In this document: positions 27,426 through 36,339 of the stretch, one piece after another
Layout: each line of letters starts with the position of its first letter
Position numbering within the stretch: position 1 is the stretch's first letter
Assembly (NCBI GenBank): GCA_041398825.1
Contig: JAWKTX010000024.1
Location: forward strand, 1-50,011
From: Planctomycetaceae bacterium
GTDB taxonomy: Bacteria; Planctomycetota; Planctomycetia; Planctomycetales; Planctomycetaceae
Reading direction: 5' to 3'
DNA: 50,011 bases
Notes under the pieces: generated by a model
Seen by the model: only the letters and a program-made list of their open reading frames with translations
What the model was told of the DNA's origin: nothing
Databases searched by the model: none
Position numbers and translations under genes: made by a program

Positions 27426-28994
27426 TCACTCCTCCCGAATGATCGACAGCGACGCAGGGGGAACAGCGTGACTTCGGAAATGTCGCGTGGGACCTTTTTC
27501 AGCATGTGAGGGCTTTTTCGCTGCCGATGCCATGCCGCTGCGTGCCGGTGGTTCGCCGGCGTGCCACCGAAGCTTATGAGCAAGAATTGCCGATCTGCCC
27601 AGCTGCTCTTCAGTCGCACTGAGACTGAGGGCCGATGCAGAATTCGAGGGCGAGGCGCCTGCGTCAGTGGAATCGGTGACATAGTCCCCATCACGAATCC
27701 CAAGAAGTTTCAGAATCTGCCCCTTCATCTGATGATTCCGTAGGTTCAGCGGACTCGCATCGGGCTCTGAAGAAAGTCTGATCAACACGGGACGGTAAAA
27801 ATCGGCGACGGCCGGAGGTATCAGCATTTCTCCGGCAGAGAGCGAAGTTTCGTGGATCCACTGTAGGGCCGTTTGTGCAGACAGACACAACGAATCCAGC
27901 AGAGGCAGATCAGGTTGTTCTTCACTACCGCGGTGCCCGGGAACAGCAATCCCGCCAGCAAATATGGAATGCGGCTCAGCAGCAACACAGACCGGAGGTT
28001 GCATTGCGGAGGTCGAAGAAGTTGTTGAAGGCAGGATCAGTCGCAACTTTTCAGACGAAAGTTGTAATGCGCGAACTGCAACGTCTGAGGCACGCATCTC
28101 TGGCAGGATCGTTGAAGCGGTGTAGACCGAAATACGAATTTGCTCAACCGACCAGCCCGGATCCTTGTCCAGCCCCGCACATCGTCCGCTGTTCGAAGCC
28201 GAAAGCTCCGTAGGCAAAATCGGGCGCGAATTAGATCCTGAACAGTGTCGGACCACGGGGAGCCCGGGTTCCGGCAGGAGCAGCGAACCACAGGGAACAG
28301 AAATCGTTTCGCGTGAAATCGCATCGCAGAAGCTTGTGACGGATTCTTCGCTGACACATCGTTCAGCCAGAATCTTCTGCAGCCGATCCGTCCACATCTG
28401 CTGTGATTCCAGTCGCCAGATCTGGTTTTCCAGTCGGCTTGTCCACGCCTGCAGCGTCTTGAGCAAAACTCGCAGGTCTTTCAGCAGCGTCTGCGAATGG
28501 CTCGATTCCGAGATTTCGGCACTTAGCAAAGCGGCATCTGCAAGTCGCGACAGATCACAAATGTGTTCTCTTAATTGCCGCAGGGGACCATGTGTTGAAA
28601 GGGGGTGACTGAATGGACCTGACGAACGTTTATTGAGTCGCTTCAGCTGTTCCCGAAGCGCAAACAGACGGCGGGCGAAGGCCGGATCTGGTTCGTGGCA
28701 GGGATGATGCTGATGTGGACCGATCGCAGCATGAAGCAGGTCGGAAGAATCATCTGTTTTGTGGATGGCCAAAGAGAAGTCAGAAGGGATTGGGGGCTGA
28801 ATGGAATCGATGAAGGGAGAATCCAGAAGCGAAATCACTCGCAAACTCCGGTTAGAAGGTTGGGTTGAATCTGCTGGATTCCTTCGCAAATCAACCATGC
28901 CGACGTGCGGGCAGCCGTTCCCGAGTCGTTCCATCGCCCAGTCACCCGGCTGGACTTCACAGAATACCGAACAGGTAAGATCGGAAAGATTCAT
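27426..28994 (-). CDS. Hypothetical protein, 522 residues
   Basis: The predicted cytoplasmic product has no signal peptide or membrane segment. A helical, probably coiled-coil region lies at about residues 105-210 (ARRLFALREQLKRLNKR, LKDLRVLLKTLQAW, RLENQIWRLESQQMW). The remainder contains Ser/Pro-rich stretches and no motif I know. It is divergent from the serine acetyltransferase gene with a 166-base gap. The helical central part suggests a signalling or scaffolding protein, but this is inference; the function is unknown. Confidence 0.65.
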   Translation of the reverse strand: MNLSDLTCSVFCEVQPGDWAMERLGNGCPHVGMVDLRRNPADSTQPSNRSLRVISLLDSPFIDSIQPPIPSDFSLAIHKTDDSSDLLHAAIGPHQHHPCHEPDPAFARRLFALREQLKRLNKRSSGPFSHPLSTHGPLRQLREHICDLSRLADAALLSAEISESSHSQTLLKDLRVLLKTLQAWTSRLENQIWRLESQQMWTDRLQKILAERCVSEESVTSFCDAISRETISVPCGSLLLPEPGLPVVRHCSGSNSRPILPTELSASNSGRCAGLDKDPGWSVEQIRISVYTASTILPEMRASDVAVRALQLSSEKLRLILPSTTSSTSAMQPPVCVAAEPHSIFAGGIAVPGHRGSEEQPDLPLLDSLCLSAQTALQWIHETSLSAGEMLIPPAVADFYRPVLIRLSSEPDASPLNLRNHQMKGQILKLLGIRDGDYVTDSTDAGASPSNSASALSLSATEEQLGRSAILAHKLRWHAGEPPARSGMASAAKKPSHAEKGPTRHFRSHAVPPASLSIIREE

Positions 28995-29160
28995 ATGACT
29001 TTAAGCTCTGCAGCAGTCTTTCCGGCTGGATCAGTTGCATCACAGGCCCGCATCGCCTGCGTCGTAGCATCCATGGCTGATATTCAGAATGGACGGGCCG
29101 TGAGCCGATCTTTCAGAGGCACGATTGATTATCCCTCATCAGGAATTTGAGACGGGTTAC

Positions 29161-30102
29161 ATGCATCAGGAAGCAACAAACCGGGCGTTTCTGGAACAAG
29201 TCGTCACCGCCATGCTGAATTGCTCTGGCTGTTGTTGCGGCTCATATACCCAGAGCACGGCACCACTTCCGTCCATCTCGGGTGTCATTTCTGTCGTGAA
29301 CGACATTCGCGAGTTGTTGTTCCCCGGGGTCCATGACCTGCGAACTCCCCATTCATCGGATGCCATGTTTGAGTATCAGACGCTGCTCGCCCGCATCCAG
29401 TCTCGTCTTCGTATCGAAGCCAGTCGTGCGATTGTGCATCTGCGTCAAACGACGCTGAGAGTTGTCGACGAAAACGCAACACGCGTCTCCAGCCTGCCGG
29501 CTGCAACTGCCGACGAGCTGACGTCTCAGTTCATTGGCCGTTTGCCGGAACTGCGTCGCGTCCTCGGGAAAGACGTTGAAGCAGCTTTCAACGGTGACCC
29601 CGCAGCGAGATCCCCTGAAGAAATCCTGCTTTGCTATCCGGGCATCGAAGCCATCTTCGTTTATCGTATCGCCCATGAGTTATTGACCCTTGGTGTTCCG
29701 TACCTGCCACGGATCATGACCGAATGGGCGCATCGGGAGACGGGAATTGATATTCATCCCGGAGCAAAAATCGGAGAGTCGTTCTTCATCGACCATGGAA
29801 CCGGCGTCGTAATTGGCGAAACGTGTGTGATTGGAAACCATGTGACGCTGTACCAGGGTGTGACTCTTGGAGCGTGGTCGTTCCCGCGCGACGAAGACGG
29901 CAACCTGATTCGCGGGACAAAACGGCACCCAACTCTTGAGGACCGGGTCACTGTCTATTCGAATGCAACGATCCTGGGCGGAACGACCGTCATCGGAAGC
30001 GGCTCGCAGATTGGTTCCAGCGTCTCCCTCAACCGCAGTATTCCACCCAATACGATAGTGACCATCGAACGTCCTTCGCTTCGTTTTCGGGAAGCTGCGT
30101 GA
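29161..30102 (+). CDS. cysE: Serine O-acetyltransferase
   Basis: The C-terminal half carries the left-handed beta-helix of the hexapeptide transferase family: ETGIDIHPGAKIGESFFIDHG, split around the active-site region HGTGVVIGETCVIGNHV, then ATILGGTTVIGSGSQIGSSVSL. The catalytic His/Asp set (DHG, EWAHR) is present. The helical N-terminal domain (about residues 1-190) is longer than in Escherichia coli CysE and matches the planctomycete type. It makes O-acetylserine from serine and acetyl-CoA, the first step of cysteine synthesis. The ATG at 29161 is preferred; an in-frame TTG at 29125 with AGAGG upstream is possible. Confidence 0.88.
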   Translation: MHQEATNRAFLEQVVTAMLNCSGCCCGSYTQSTAPLPSISGVISVVNDIRELLFPGVHDLRTPHSSDAMFEYQTLLARIQSRLRIEASRAIVHLRQTTLRVVDENATRVSSLPAATADELTSQFIGRLPELRRVLGKDVEAAFNGDPAARSPEEILLCYPGIEAIFVYRIAHELLTLGVPYLPRIMTEWAHRETGIDIHPGAKIGESFFIDHGTGVVIGETCVIGNHVTLYQGVTLGAWSFPRDEDGNLIRGTKRHPTLEDRVTVYSNATILGGTTVIGSGSQIGSSVSLNRSIPPNTIVTIERPSLRFREAA

Positions 30103-30447
30103 TCAGACGATTGGTCCGCACCAAATGCATTGATTCCGAGTCTCCCGGACTCCAAAACTGTCGCCCGTTGTGATGATTGCGACGACACTTCGTGATCGAA
30201 ATGAGCACACGAACAAGAGTCGCTTGAACAACAATTTGTTCAGATACGCCCTAAAAAAGGGCCGTTTCGATGAAGTTGAGGTTTGGCACGCCATTCGCCT
30301 TTTGATTGACCATCTCTCGAACATCCGAATGAAACCACTTGCCTGAACGTGCGGTGGTTCGGAGTTGAGCTGGTCGCCAGTTGGTCTTCCGTTTCCGGAA
30401 CGAACCGTTCGCTGGCGTAACATCAGAATTGCGAAGGAACGTTTGCT
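30103..30447. other. Intergenic region, no gene seen
   Basis: No credible gene. A short hairpin (GCCCT and AGGGC around 30248-30263) has no T tail. The end holds AAGGA about ten bases before the next start. Confidence 0.4.
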
Positions 30448-31242
30448 ATGAAGTCTCTCAACATTACCCACCGTCTGGCTGCTTTGGTTTCATCTGCCTG
30501 CCTGATGAGCCTGGTCGTATCGGCATCAGCTTCAGCTTCAGAGCCCGGGCTCGATGTCCACGCTGTTCGAAATTCGACTCGAGGCGAACAGGTTGATGGT
30601 TCCAACGAAGTACGAACGGCTGGCTTATTCGGATTGCCGATGCCGCAACAATGGTCAGGGCGGCCAGCAGTCGCTCAACAGCCGGTGAGTCGTCCATTAG
30701 GGAACGGCTACATGCCAACCGGATACGCAAACCCTGGCTGTCCAAACGGGAACTGCGGTAATCGTCCGATGGCCGCTGGCCCAAATGCATGGAATACACC
30801 CGCCCGACCACAGTTCAATGCCGGTTGGGAACCCGCTTCCGCTCGGCTGCCACTTAATCCATTGTCCTCGCAGTATCCGTTGGGCCCGTCGAATCGTCGG
30901 GATATCTATCACACCGGAATGGCAAACGGTCAGTACGCGGCGACTCCTTGTGCCAACGGTCAGTGCTCAACAGGTCTTTGCGCAAATGGCCAGTGTGCGG
31001 GCGGTCAGTGTCGCGATTGTGCCAACGGTCAGTGTCGCAATGGCAACTGCGTGGAATGCCGAAACGGACAATGCACAACCGGCAACTGCCCTAACGGACA
31101 GTGTTCTGTGAACGGTCGTCTGAATGGAAACTGTGCCAACGGACAGTGCCGACCATCCGGTCCGCTTAATGCACCTCGACCAGCGATCGGCTACAACAGC
31201 AACGTGCCAGTCAATCGGTCAGCAAATCCTTATCATTACTAA
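30448..31242 (+). CDS. Secreted Cys-rich repeat protein (CxNGQC repeats)
   Basis: The 264-residue product has a Sec signal peptide (MKSLNITHRLAALVSSACLM, cleavage near SASA). The central part is Pro/Asn/Gly-rich. Between about residues 90 and 240 there are about nine CxxGxC modules, mostly CANGQC, with variants CPNGNC, CRNGQC, CPNGQC and CAGGQC. These short modules could bind metal or form regular disulphides; no described family is recognised. AAGGA lies about ten bases before the ATG. The gene is single with intergenic spaces on both sides. Confidence 0.75.
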   Translation: MKSLNITHRLAALVSSACLMSLVVSASASASEPGLDVHAVRNSTRGEQVDGSNEVRTAGLFGLPMPQQWSGRPAVAQQPVSRPLGNGYMPTGYANPGCPNGNCGNRPMAAGPNAWNTPARPQFNAGWEPASARLPLNPLSSQYPLGPSNRRDIYHTGMANGQYAATPCANGQCSTGLCANGQCAGGQCRDCANGQCRNGNCVECRNGQCTTGNCPNGQCSVNGRLNGNCANGQCRPSGPLNAPRPAIGYNSNVPVNRSANPYHY

Positions 31243-31589
31243 GGTTTCGCAGGTGGAATACAGAAGCTGAGTTTCCGCAGAACAGGGCAGTCCGCGACTA
31301 TGAGAGACCCGCGGATGAATCAAGTCCAAAGCACGCGTGTAACACTGGCTTGCCAGGACGGCAGTCAGTGTATTTCCTTGCGCGGAACCTAACAGATCAT
31401 GCGGTGGGAGAAACGCACGAAAGGTCACTCGATGCGTCAGCAAAGAATAAATGGCCCTATGGAATCACTCACAACAGGACCTTTCAAGCCGTCGTTGTTG
31501 CACACCTGAGCTGCCGATCGAATGACTCTTCAGTGGCTTTCTCAGCCAGGCAATCCTTCTCAGCCAGGCAAACTTCTGATCAGGTCCGG
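31243..31589. other. Intergenic region with a short direct repeat
   Basis: No gene seen. A 15-base direct repeat (TTCTCAGCCAGGCAA) occurs at 31539-31553 and 31557-31571, with an 18-base period, near the end of the convergent rdgB gene. Confidence 0.5.
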
Positions 31590-32237
31590 TCAGTTCCCGG
31601 ACGTTAGATTCTCGTCACCGTGTATGTTCAGTTTTTGAAGCAACGGTATGAACTTCGAAAACGCTCGAGCCCGATGGCTGAGTCGATGTTTGACCAGAGA
31701 ACTCAGTTGTCCGAAAGTTCGATGATATTCCGGAATCAGGAAATAAGGGTCGTAGCCAAAGCCACCTTCGCCCATCGCTTCGGAAAGGATTCGTCCTCGA
31801 CAAGTGCCTTCAACCGCAACGCGGATGTTGCCCTGGGGATCTGATAGCGCAATACTGCAGACATAGCCCGCACCCCGCTGATGATCCGGGACGCCCTTCA
31901 ACTCTTCGATCAGCTTTGCGTTGTTCGTCTGGTTAGTGGCATCTGGTCCACTGTAGCGAGCTGAGTAGATGCCGGGCGCACCTCCCAGGGCATCGACCTT
32001 GAGACCGCTGTCTTCTCCGATGACCCATTGACCAATGGCCAGCGCGACCTCTGTCGCTTTCTTACCGGCGTTTTCGGCGAAGCTCGCGCCGTCCTCCTCG
32101 ACTTCCGGAACCTCCGGAAATTCCGTCACTGGAATCACAGCGAAACCGACGGGAAGTAACAGGTCTGCAACTTCCCCGGTTTTCTTTCTGTTACGGCTGG
32201 CCAGCACAATCGTGCGCAAATTGGATTCGGTGGTCAT
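31590..32237 (-). CDS. rdgB: dITP/XTP pyrophosphatase (RdgB/HAM1 family)
   Basis: The 215-residue protein carries the family features: the N-terminal LASRNRKKTGEV substrate loop, IGEDSGLKVDALGGAPGIYSARYSG, and GYDPYFLIPE near the C-terminus. It hydrolyses non-canonical purine nucleoside triphosphates (dITP, XTP) to monophosphates and so protects DNA and RNA. Length is normal for the family. The start is an ATG, and it is the last of three minus-strand genes after fxsA and the desaturase gene. Confidence 0.9.
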   Translation of the reverse strand: MTTESNLRTIVLASRNRKKTGEVADLLLPVGFAVIPVTEFPEVPEVEEDGASFAENAGKKATEVALAIGQWVIGEDSGLKVDALGGAPGIYSARYSGPDATNQTNNAKLIEELKGVPDHQRGAGYVCSIALSDPQGNIRVAVEGTCRGRILSEAMGEGGFGYDPYFLIPEYHRTFGQLSSLVKHRLSHRARAFSKFIPLLQKLNIHGDENLTSGN

Positions 32238-32371
32238 AACGAAATGTTGTGTTCCTGTGGAGTGGATTCAAGAGTCCGACTGCTGCATCTGTCGCATGTG
32301 CTTTCGTCGCCGTCACACCGGTTGCCGCGACAACACGAATTCACGGACCATCCTTTGACAGCACGGGGCTG

Positions 32372-32887
32372 TCACAACGATTCATCATCCGGCAACTGAT
32401 CAATCTTCCTTGTGGGATCGACAACGCGCACTTGCGGTCGTTCGTCCGGAGCATCGGACGCGGAGGATGCCATGCCGGCCGATGTCCATTGAGCCGTCCC
32501 GAAGCTTCCGGACTGAAACGTAAATTTAACATTGTCAGCAAAACGCCTCTGAAGATATCCGGCAATTCGTCGGCGAACAGCAGGAACCAGCAGAAGGAAT
32601 CCGGCGGAATCAGTGAGCAGACCCGGCGTCAGCAGAAACGCGCCAGCAATAAGCACCAGCACTCCTGCCACAATCGACAGGGACGGGGATTGTCCCTTGC
32701 CAAGCTGCTGACGGATTTCCCTCCATGCACTCGCGCCTTGCCATCTCACCAGGCTCATCCCGGCGATTCCGGTTGCAATCACAATTGCGACGGTGGTCAC
32801 GACGCTGGTCAATTCCGTCAGCTTGATCAGTATCCCCAGTTCACAAACGGGAACAATGACGAAAAGCAACAACAGTCGGCCGGCCAT
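32372..32887 (-). CDS. fxsA: FxsA family membrane protein
   Basis: The 171-residue protein begins with two hydrophobic segments (LLLLFVIVPVCELGILI and VVTTVAIVIATGIAGMSLV) separated by a short turn and followed by VRWQGASAWREI. The segment GVLVLIAGAFLLTPGLLTDSAGFLLLVP is diagnostic of FxsA, whose E. coli member suppresses F exclusion of phage T7. Cellular role otherwise unclear. It lies 89 bases downstream of the desaturase gene and 134 bases upstream of rdgB, all on the minus strand. Confidence 0.85.
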   Translation of the reverse strand: MAGRLLLLFVIVPVCELGILIKLTELTSVVTTVAIVIATGIAGMSLVRWQGASAWREIRQQLGKGQSPSLSIVAGVLVLIAGAFLLTPGLLTDSAGFLLLVPAVRRRIAGYLQRRFADNVKFTFQSGSFGTAQWTSAGMASSASDAPDERPQVRVVDPTRKIDQLPDDESL

Positions 32888-32976
32888 GAGAAGATCGTTC
32901 TTCGTTGTGTGGCACTGCGAAATCCTGCGGCCTTGCCACGAGGTCCTTCATTTTTCCCGCGAAGAGCTTTGGATGC

Positions 32977-34146
32977 TCACGCCACTTCAGCCGGTGTAGC
33001 GCTGCTTTCAGTGGCTGGTGTTTGGCAGGATTCTGCTTTGCCAAGATGACGCAGCAGTGAATAGTGGGAGCGAACAGCTGATAATACAGATGGATGGTGC
33101 CGGTACTTGACATTAAATTCGCGGCACGTCTGTTCCACCAGAGGAGCCAGCGCCGGGTAGTGCAGATGGCAAATCTGAGGAAACAAGTGGTGCTCAATCT
33201 GGAAATTCAGTCCCCCGGCGTACCAGCAGATGAACGGGTTGTTCTGAGCAAAATCGACCGTCGTTTCGACCTGATGGATAGCCCATTCGTTTTCGATACG
33301 AGCAGGGTCGCCAATTGCCGCAGGAAATTCAGCTTCCTCCACACAATGCGCCAGCTGAAAAATAGTGCTCAGAACGACTCCCTGAATAAAGAACGTCAGG
33401 AAGTAGAACGCCAGGACTGTCAGAGGCGGATGAAGCATCAGCGGAATCACAAGGGCCATGGTAAGAAAGAAGAGCTTTCCAAAGATGAAGATTGCCAGAT
33501 CTGCACCGCGTGGACGTTCCACTCTTGTTATACCAATGCGGCCGGTAATCAACCCCGAAAAGTCATCGTAGTATTGCCACTTGAAAGAGATGAAACCGTA
33601 AAGGAACCACAGATACAAATGCTGAAGCCGATGGAAGAAATACCGTGGCTGATGCGGCGACAGACGCCCGAGAACGCCCAGATCGATATCACCATCGTAC
33701 CCGGTCACATTCGTGAAAGTGTGATGGACGATGTTGTGCGTCTTGCGCCAGAAGAAGGAGCTGCCCCCCAACAGGTCAAGTGACATTGCCATCAGACGAT
33801 TGACCCAGCGATGGCGTGAGTAAGCCAGGTGCCCGCCGTCGTGCTGGATATTGAAACCCACTGCAGACATTGCGAAGCCAAGAGAAACAGAGGACAGCAA
33901 CGCCTGCCACCAGTTTGTCGCCACAAAGACCAGCAGCGCCCATGAGCCAAGTGTCCATGCGGCAATGATGGCGGTCTTGACGTACATCTGCCAGCAATCG
34001 CGCCGAGACTTTCCGGAGGTCGCGAAGTAGTCATCGACTCGCTTCCGCAACGCATTCAGAAATCCTTCGTTCTCACCAAACTTCAATGCCATCTCTCGCC
34101 CGACAGTTGATGCAGGGCTGGAGGGTGTAATGGGAATCGTTGACAT
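32977..34146 (-). CDS. Fatty acid desaturase (acyl-lipid type)
   Basis: The start at the ATG at 34146 is chosen over an in-frame ATG eleven codons upstream because it gives the usual family N-terminus; neither has a strong ribosome binding site. The 389-residue membrane protein has the three histidine boxes of the di-iron desaturases: HDGGH, HNIVHH and QIEHH (in NFQIEHHLFPQICHLHYP). At least four membrane segments are seen. It should introduce a double bond into membrane fatty acids using electrons from cytochrome b5-like or ferredoxin donors. The QIEHH box resembles front-end or delta-6-like members, but no cytochrome b5 domain is present. The regioselectivity cannot be told. Confidence 0.85.
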   Translation of the reverse strand: MSTIPITPSSPASTVGREMALKFGENEGFLNALRKRVDDYFATSGKSRRDCWQMYVKTAIIAAWTLGSWALLVFVATNWWQALLSSVSLGFAMSAVGFNIQHDGGHLAYSRHRWVNRLMAMSLDLLGGSSFFWRKTHNIVHHTFTNVTGYDGDIDLGVLGRLSPHQPRYFFHRLQHLYLWFLYGFISFKWQYYDDFSGLITGRIGITRVERPRGADLAIFIFGKLFFLTMALVIPLMLHPPLTVLAFYFLTFFIQGVVLSTIFQLAHCVEEAEFPAAIGDPARIENEWAIHQVETTVDFAQNNPFICWYAGGLNFQIEHHLFPQICHLHYPALAPLVEQTCREFNVKYRHHPSVLSAVRSHYSLLRHLGKAESCQTPATESSATPAEVA

Positions 34147-34691
34147 AATCTTTCGCTGCAATTGGCAGTACAGGTCCATTCAGAATTGGCTGCCGTCCCG
34201 GAAAGCGAATCAATCTGCGATCCATCAGACGTACAGAGACTTCTGCGGCAGGCCTTTGAAATCAGGAATTCGGTCAGGGTTGTCCGGCAGTAGATGTTGT
34301 TGAACAGAATATGGAAACCACGGGCGCCGATTTCAGGGGTTCCCTGGCGCCAGCGATCACCTTTCTCACGATAGTCCATTGGCCGCCGCCCACCAGCGGT
34401 GCTCAGCGACGAATAGTTTCCAGCGTTCGTTCCAGCTGTCAACCAATTGCTGCGGCGACCTCAGGAATCAGATATAGCTGCTTTTCGTCTGTTTTCCGTT
34501 TGCATTTTGCCCATTTACAAGGCTTTGACCAAACAGTCCCGCTGTTCCGAAATTCGAGCGGTTGCCTTCGGAGAAATGGGTTGCCCTGATACCCTGTGCG
34601 GGCAACATCAATTGGCAGACTCCCCAGCCAGAGTTCGGGGGGATTTGTTCATCCGGCTCGCGAAGTTGAAACCAGGAGTGAGAGTTTTCTG
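34147..34691. other. Intergenic region between divergent genes, no gene seen
   Basis: About 0.55 kb between the desaturase gene and the DapA-like gene. Overlapping frames on both strands are short and lack ribosome binding sites. AGGAG about 15 bases before 34692 may serve the next gene. Confidence 0.4.
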
Positions 34692-35645
34692 ATGGTATTG
34701 GTCAAGGAAATCGTGCCTCGTATCCAGCCGTGTCGAAAAATTACCGGAATGTCTGCCGTGCTGCTTCCTTTTCTTGCCGACGGCACAGTCGACTGGACAT
34801 CGTTCGAGAATCATGTCGCCAGAACATGTGAAGCCGGGCTGGCTCCGGCGGTGAACATGGATACGGGATACATCAATCTGCTGGACGACGGGACACGCAT
34901 GGAAGTTCTGCGACGCACGCAATCGGTGACGGCCGGACAAATGTTCGTCGCCGGGGCGTTCGTACAAAGTCATTCGGGGGACACGTTTGACCTCGCAGGC
35001 TACAGGTCCCGAATGGCTGATATCCAGCAGGCTGGTGGAACGCCCGTGATTTTTCAGTCGTTTGGCCTGACCGAACAATCAGACGACGACATTGTGGCGT
35101 CATATCAGCAGCTGGCAACGGAATGTGATCGCTTCGTGGGCTTTGAACTGGGCCGCATGTTTGCTCCGTTCGGTCAGATCTACAGCACCACTGTCTACCG
35201 CGGGCTGTTGAGTATTCCGCAGTGTATCGGCGCAAAGCATTCGTCTTTGCAACGTGATCTGGAATGGGAACGACTGGCAATTCGTGACGCCGTCCGTCCG
35301 GATTTCATGGTCCTGACAGGCAACGACCTTGCCATCGATATGGTGATGTACGGAAGCGACTACCTGCTGGGCTTGAGCAGTTTTGCCCCGGACTTGTTCG
35401 CCCGACGCGATGCCATGTGGGCCAGTGGCGATGCAGGCTTCTTTCAGCTGAATGACGTGCTTCAGTATCTTGGCTTCTTCGCCTTTCGAAATCCTGTCCC
35501 GGCCTACAAACATACCGCTGCGATGTTCCTTCATTTGCGAGGATGGATTCAATCCAGCCGGACACACAAAGACAGCCCTGCCCGCCCCGATTCGGACCTG
35601 CCGGTGCTGCGCGAAATTATCAGCCTGCTGGATCCCTGGTGCTGA
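34692..35645 (+). CDS. DapA/dihydrodipicolinate synthase superfamily protein
   Basis: The ATG at 34692 is preferred over an upstream in-frame ATG at 34596 because it places the barrel start (KITGMSAVLLPFLADGTVDW) at the usual distance. The 317-residue protein has the class I aldolase features: NMDTGYINLLDDGTR, and the Schiff-base Lys in CIGAKHSSL (Lys about 182). The superfamily includes dihydrodipicolinate synthase, N-acetylneuraminate lyase and sugar-acid aldolases; which applies here cannot be decided. The GTGE-type phosphate-free binding loop seen in true DapA is replaced by NMDTGY. No lysine-synthesis gene is adjacent. Confidence 0.78.
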   Translation: MVLVKEIVPRIQPCRKITGMSAVLLPFLADGTVDWTSFENHVARTCEAGLAPAVNMDTGYINLLDDGTRMEVLRRTQSVTAGQMFVAGAFVQSHSGDTFDLAGYRSRMADIQQAGGTPVIFQSFGLTEQSDDDIVASYQQLATECDRFVGFELGRMFAPFGQIYSTTVYRGLLSIPQCIGAKHSSLQRDLEWERLAIRDAVRPDFMVLTGNDLAIDMVMYGSDYLLGLSSFAPDLFARRDAMWASGDAGFFQLNDVLQYLGFFAFRNPVPAYKHTAAMFLHLRGWIQSSRTHKDSPARPDSDLPVLREIISLLDPWC

Positions 35646-35722
35646 TTTGCAGCTGGAGTTCGAGTTCGATTGCCATTTGTTAACCATCTCAGGCTCAAGC
35701 GGCCCCGGACGAAAATACACTT

Positions 35723-36331
35723 GTGACACACCAACCAGTTGTAGCTCAGGACCTGATCCCCGACGGCTTTCCCACTGAAGGCGTCCTGCTGGGAATTGAT
35801 TTCGGGACGAAACGCGTGGGTGTCGCCGTCAGTGATATGTACCAGCGTTACTCCAGCCCCCTGCGCAATTATGATCGCCAGAGCAAACAGGCTGACGAAC
35901 ATTTTTTTCGCACCCAGGCACTGGAATTTCGTCCGGTTGGCATCGTCGTGGGGCTGCCGGTCCACATGAGCGGCGAGGAAAGCCAGAAGTCTCGAGAAGC
36001 AAGAGCCTACGCGCAGTGGCTGTCACGACTGCTGCAGCTGCCGGTGGCTTTTCAGGACGAACGATTCACCTCCGCGTTTGCTGAAGCCATCCTGCTTCAA
36101 ACCGACTTTTCAAAAAAGCAGCGCAAAGCCAGAGTAGATAAACTCGCTGCACAGATCCTGTTGCAGTGCTTTCTGGACGCGAGAAGACAAGCTGTTGAGC
36201 GATCAAAAAACCTGCCGCATGCTGACCGGGAGCCTGACAGCCTCACAGACGGCGATCTCACCACACATCCGGCATTTGAACCAATCGAAGACACAACAAG
36301 CCCGACCGAAGCTGATCCATCGCAGGGATAA
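35723..36331 (+). CDS. ruvX: Putative Holliday junction resolvase/pre-16S rRNA nuclease RuvX (YqgF)
   Basis: The 202-residue protein has the RNase H-like fold signature GIDFGTKRVGVAVSD, the loop IVVGLPVHMSGEES and QDERFTSAFAE, with an Asp in the last helix (VDKLAAQILLQ). These residues match the YqgF/RuvX active site. Its C-terminal 40 residues are an extra acidic and Pro/Thr-rich tail. The start codon is GTG at 35723; the ribosome binding site is weak. It is followed by phoD with 8 bases between, so they are probably cotranscribed. Confidence 0.85.
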   Translation: MTHQPVVAQDLIPDGFPTEGVLLGIDFGTKRVGVAVSDMYQRYSSPLRNYDRQSKQADEHFFRTQALEFRPVGIVVGLPVHMSGEESQKSREARAYAQWLSRLLQLPVAFQDERFTSAFAEAILLQTDFSKKQRKARVDKLAAQILLQCFLDARRQAVERSKNLPHADREPDSLTDGDLTTHPAFEPIEDTTSPTEADPSQG

Positions 36332-36339
36332 ACGCCCCC

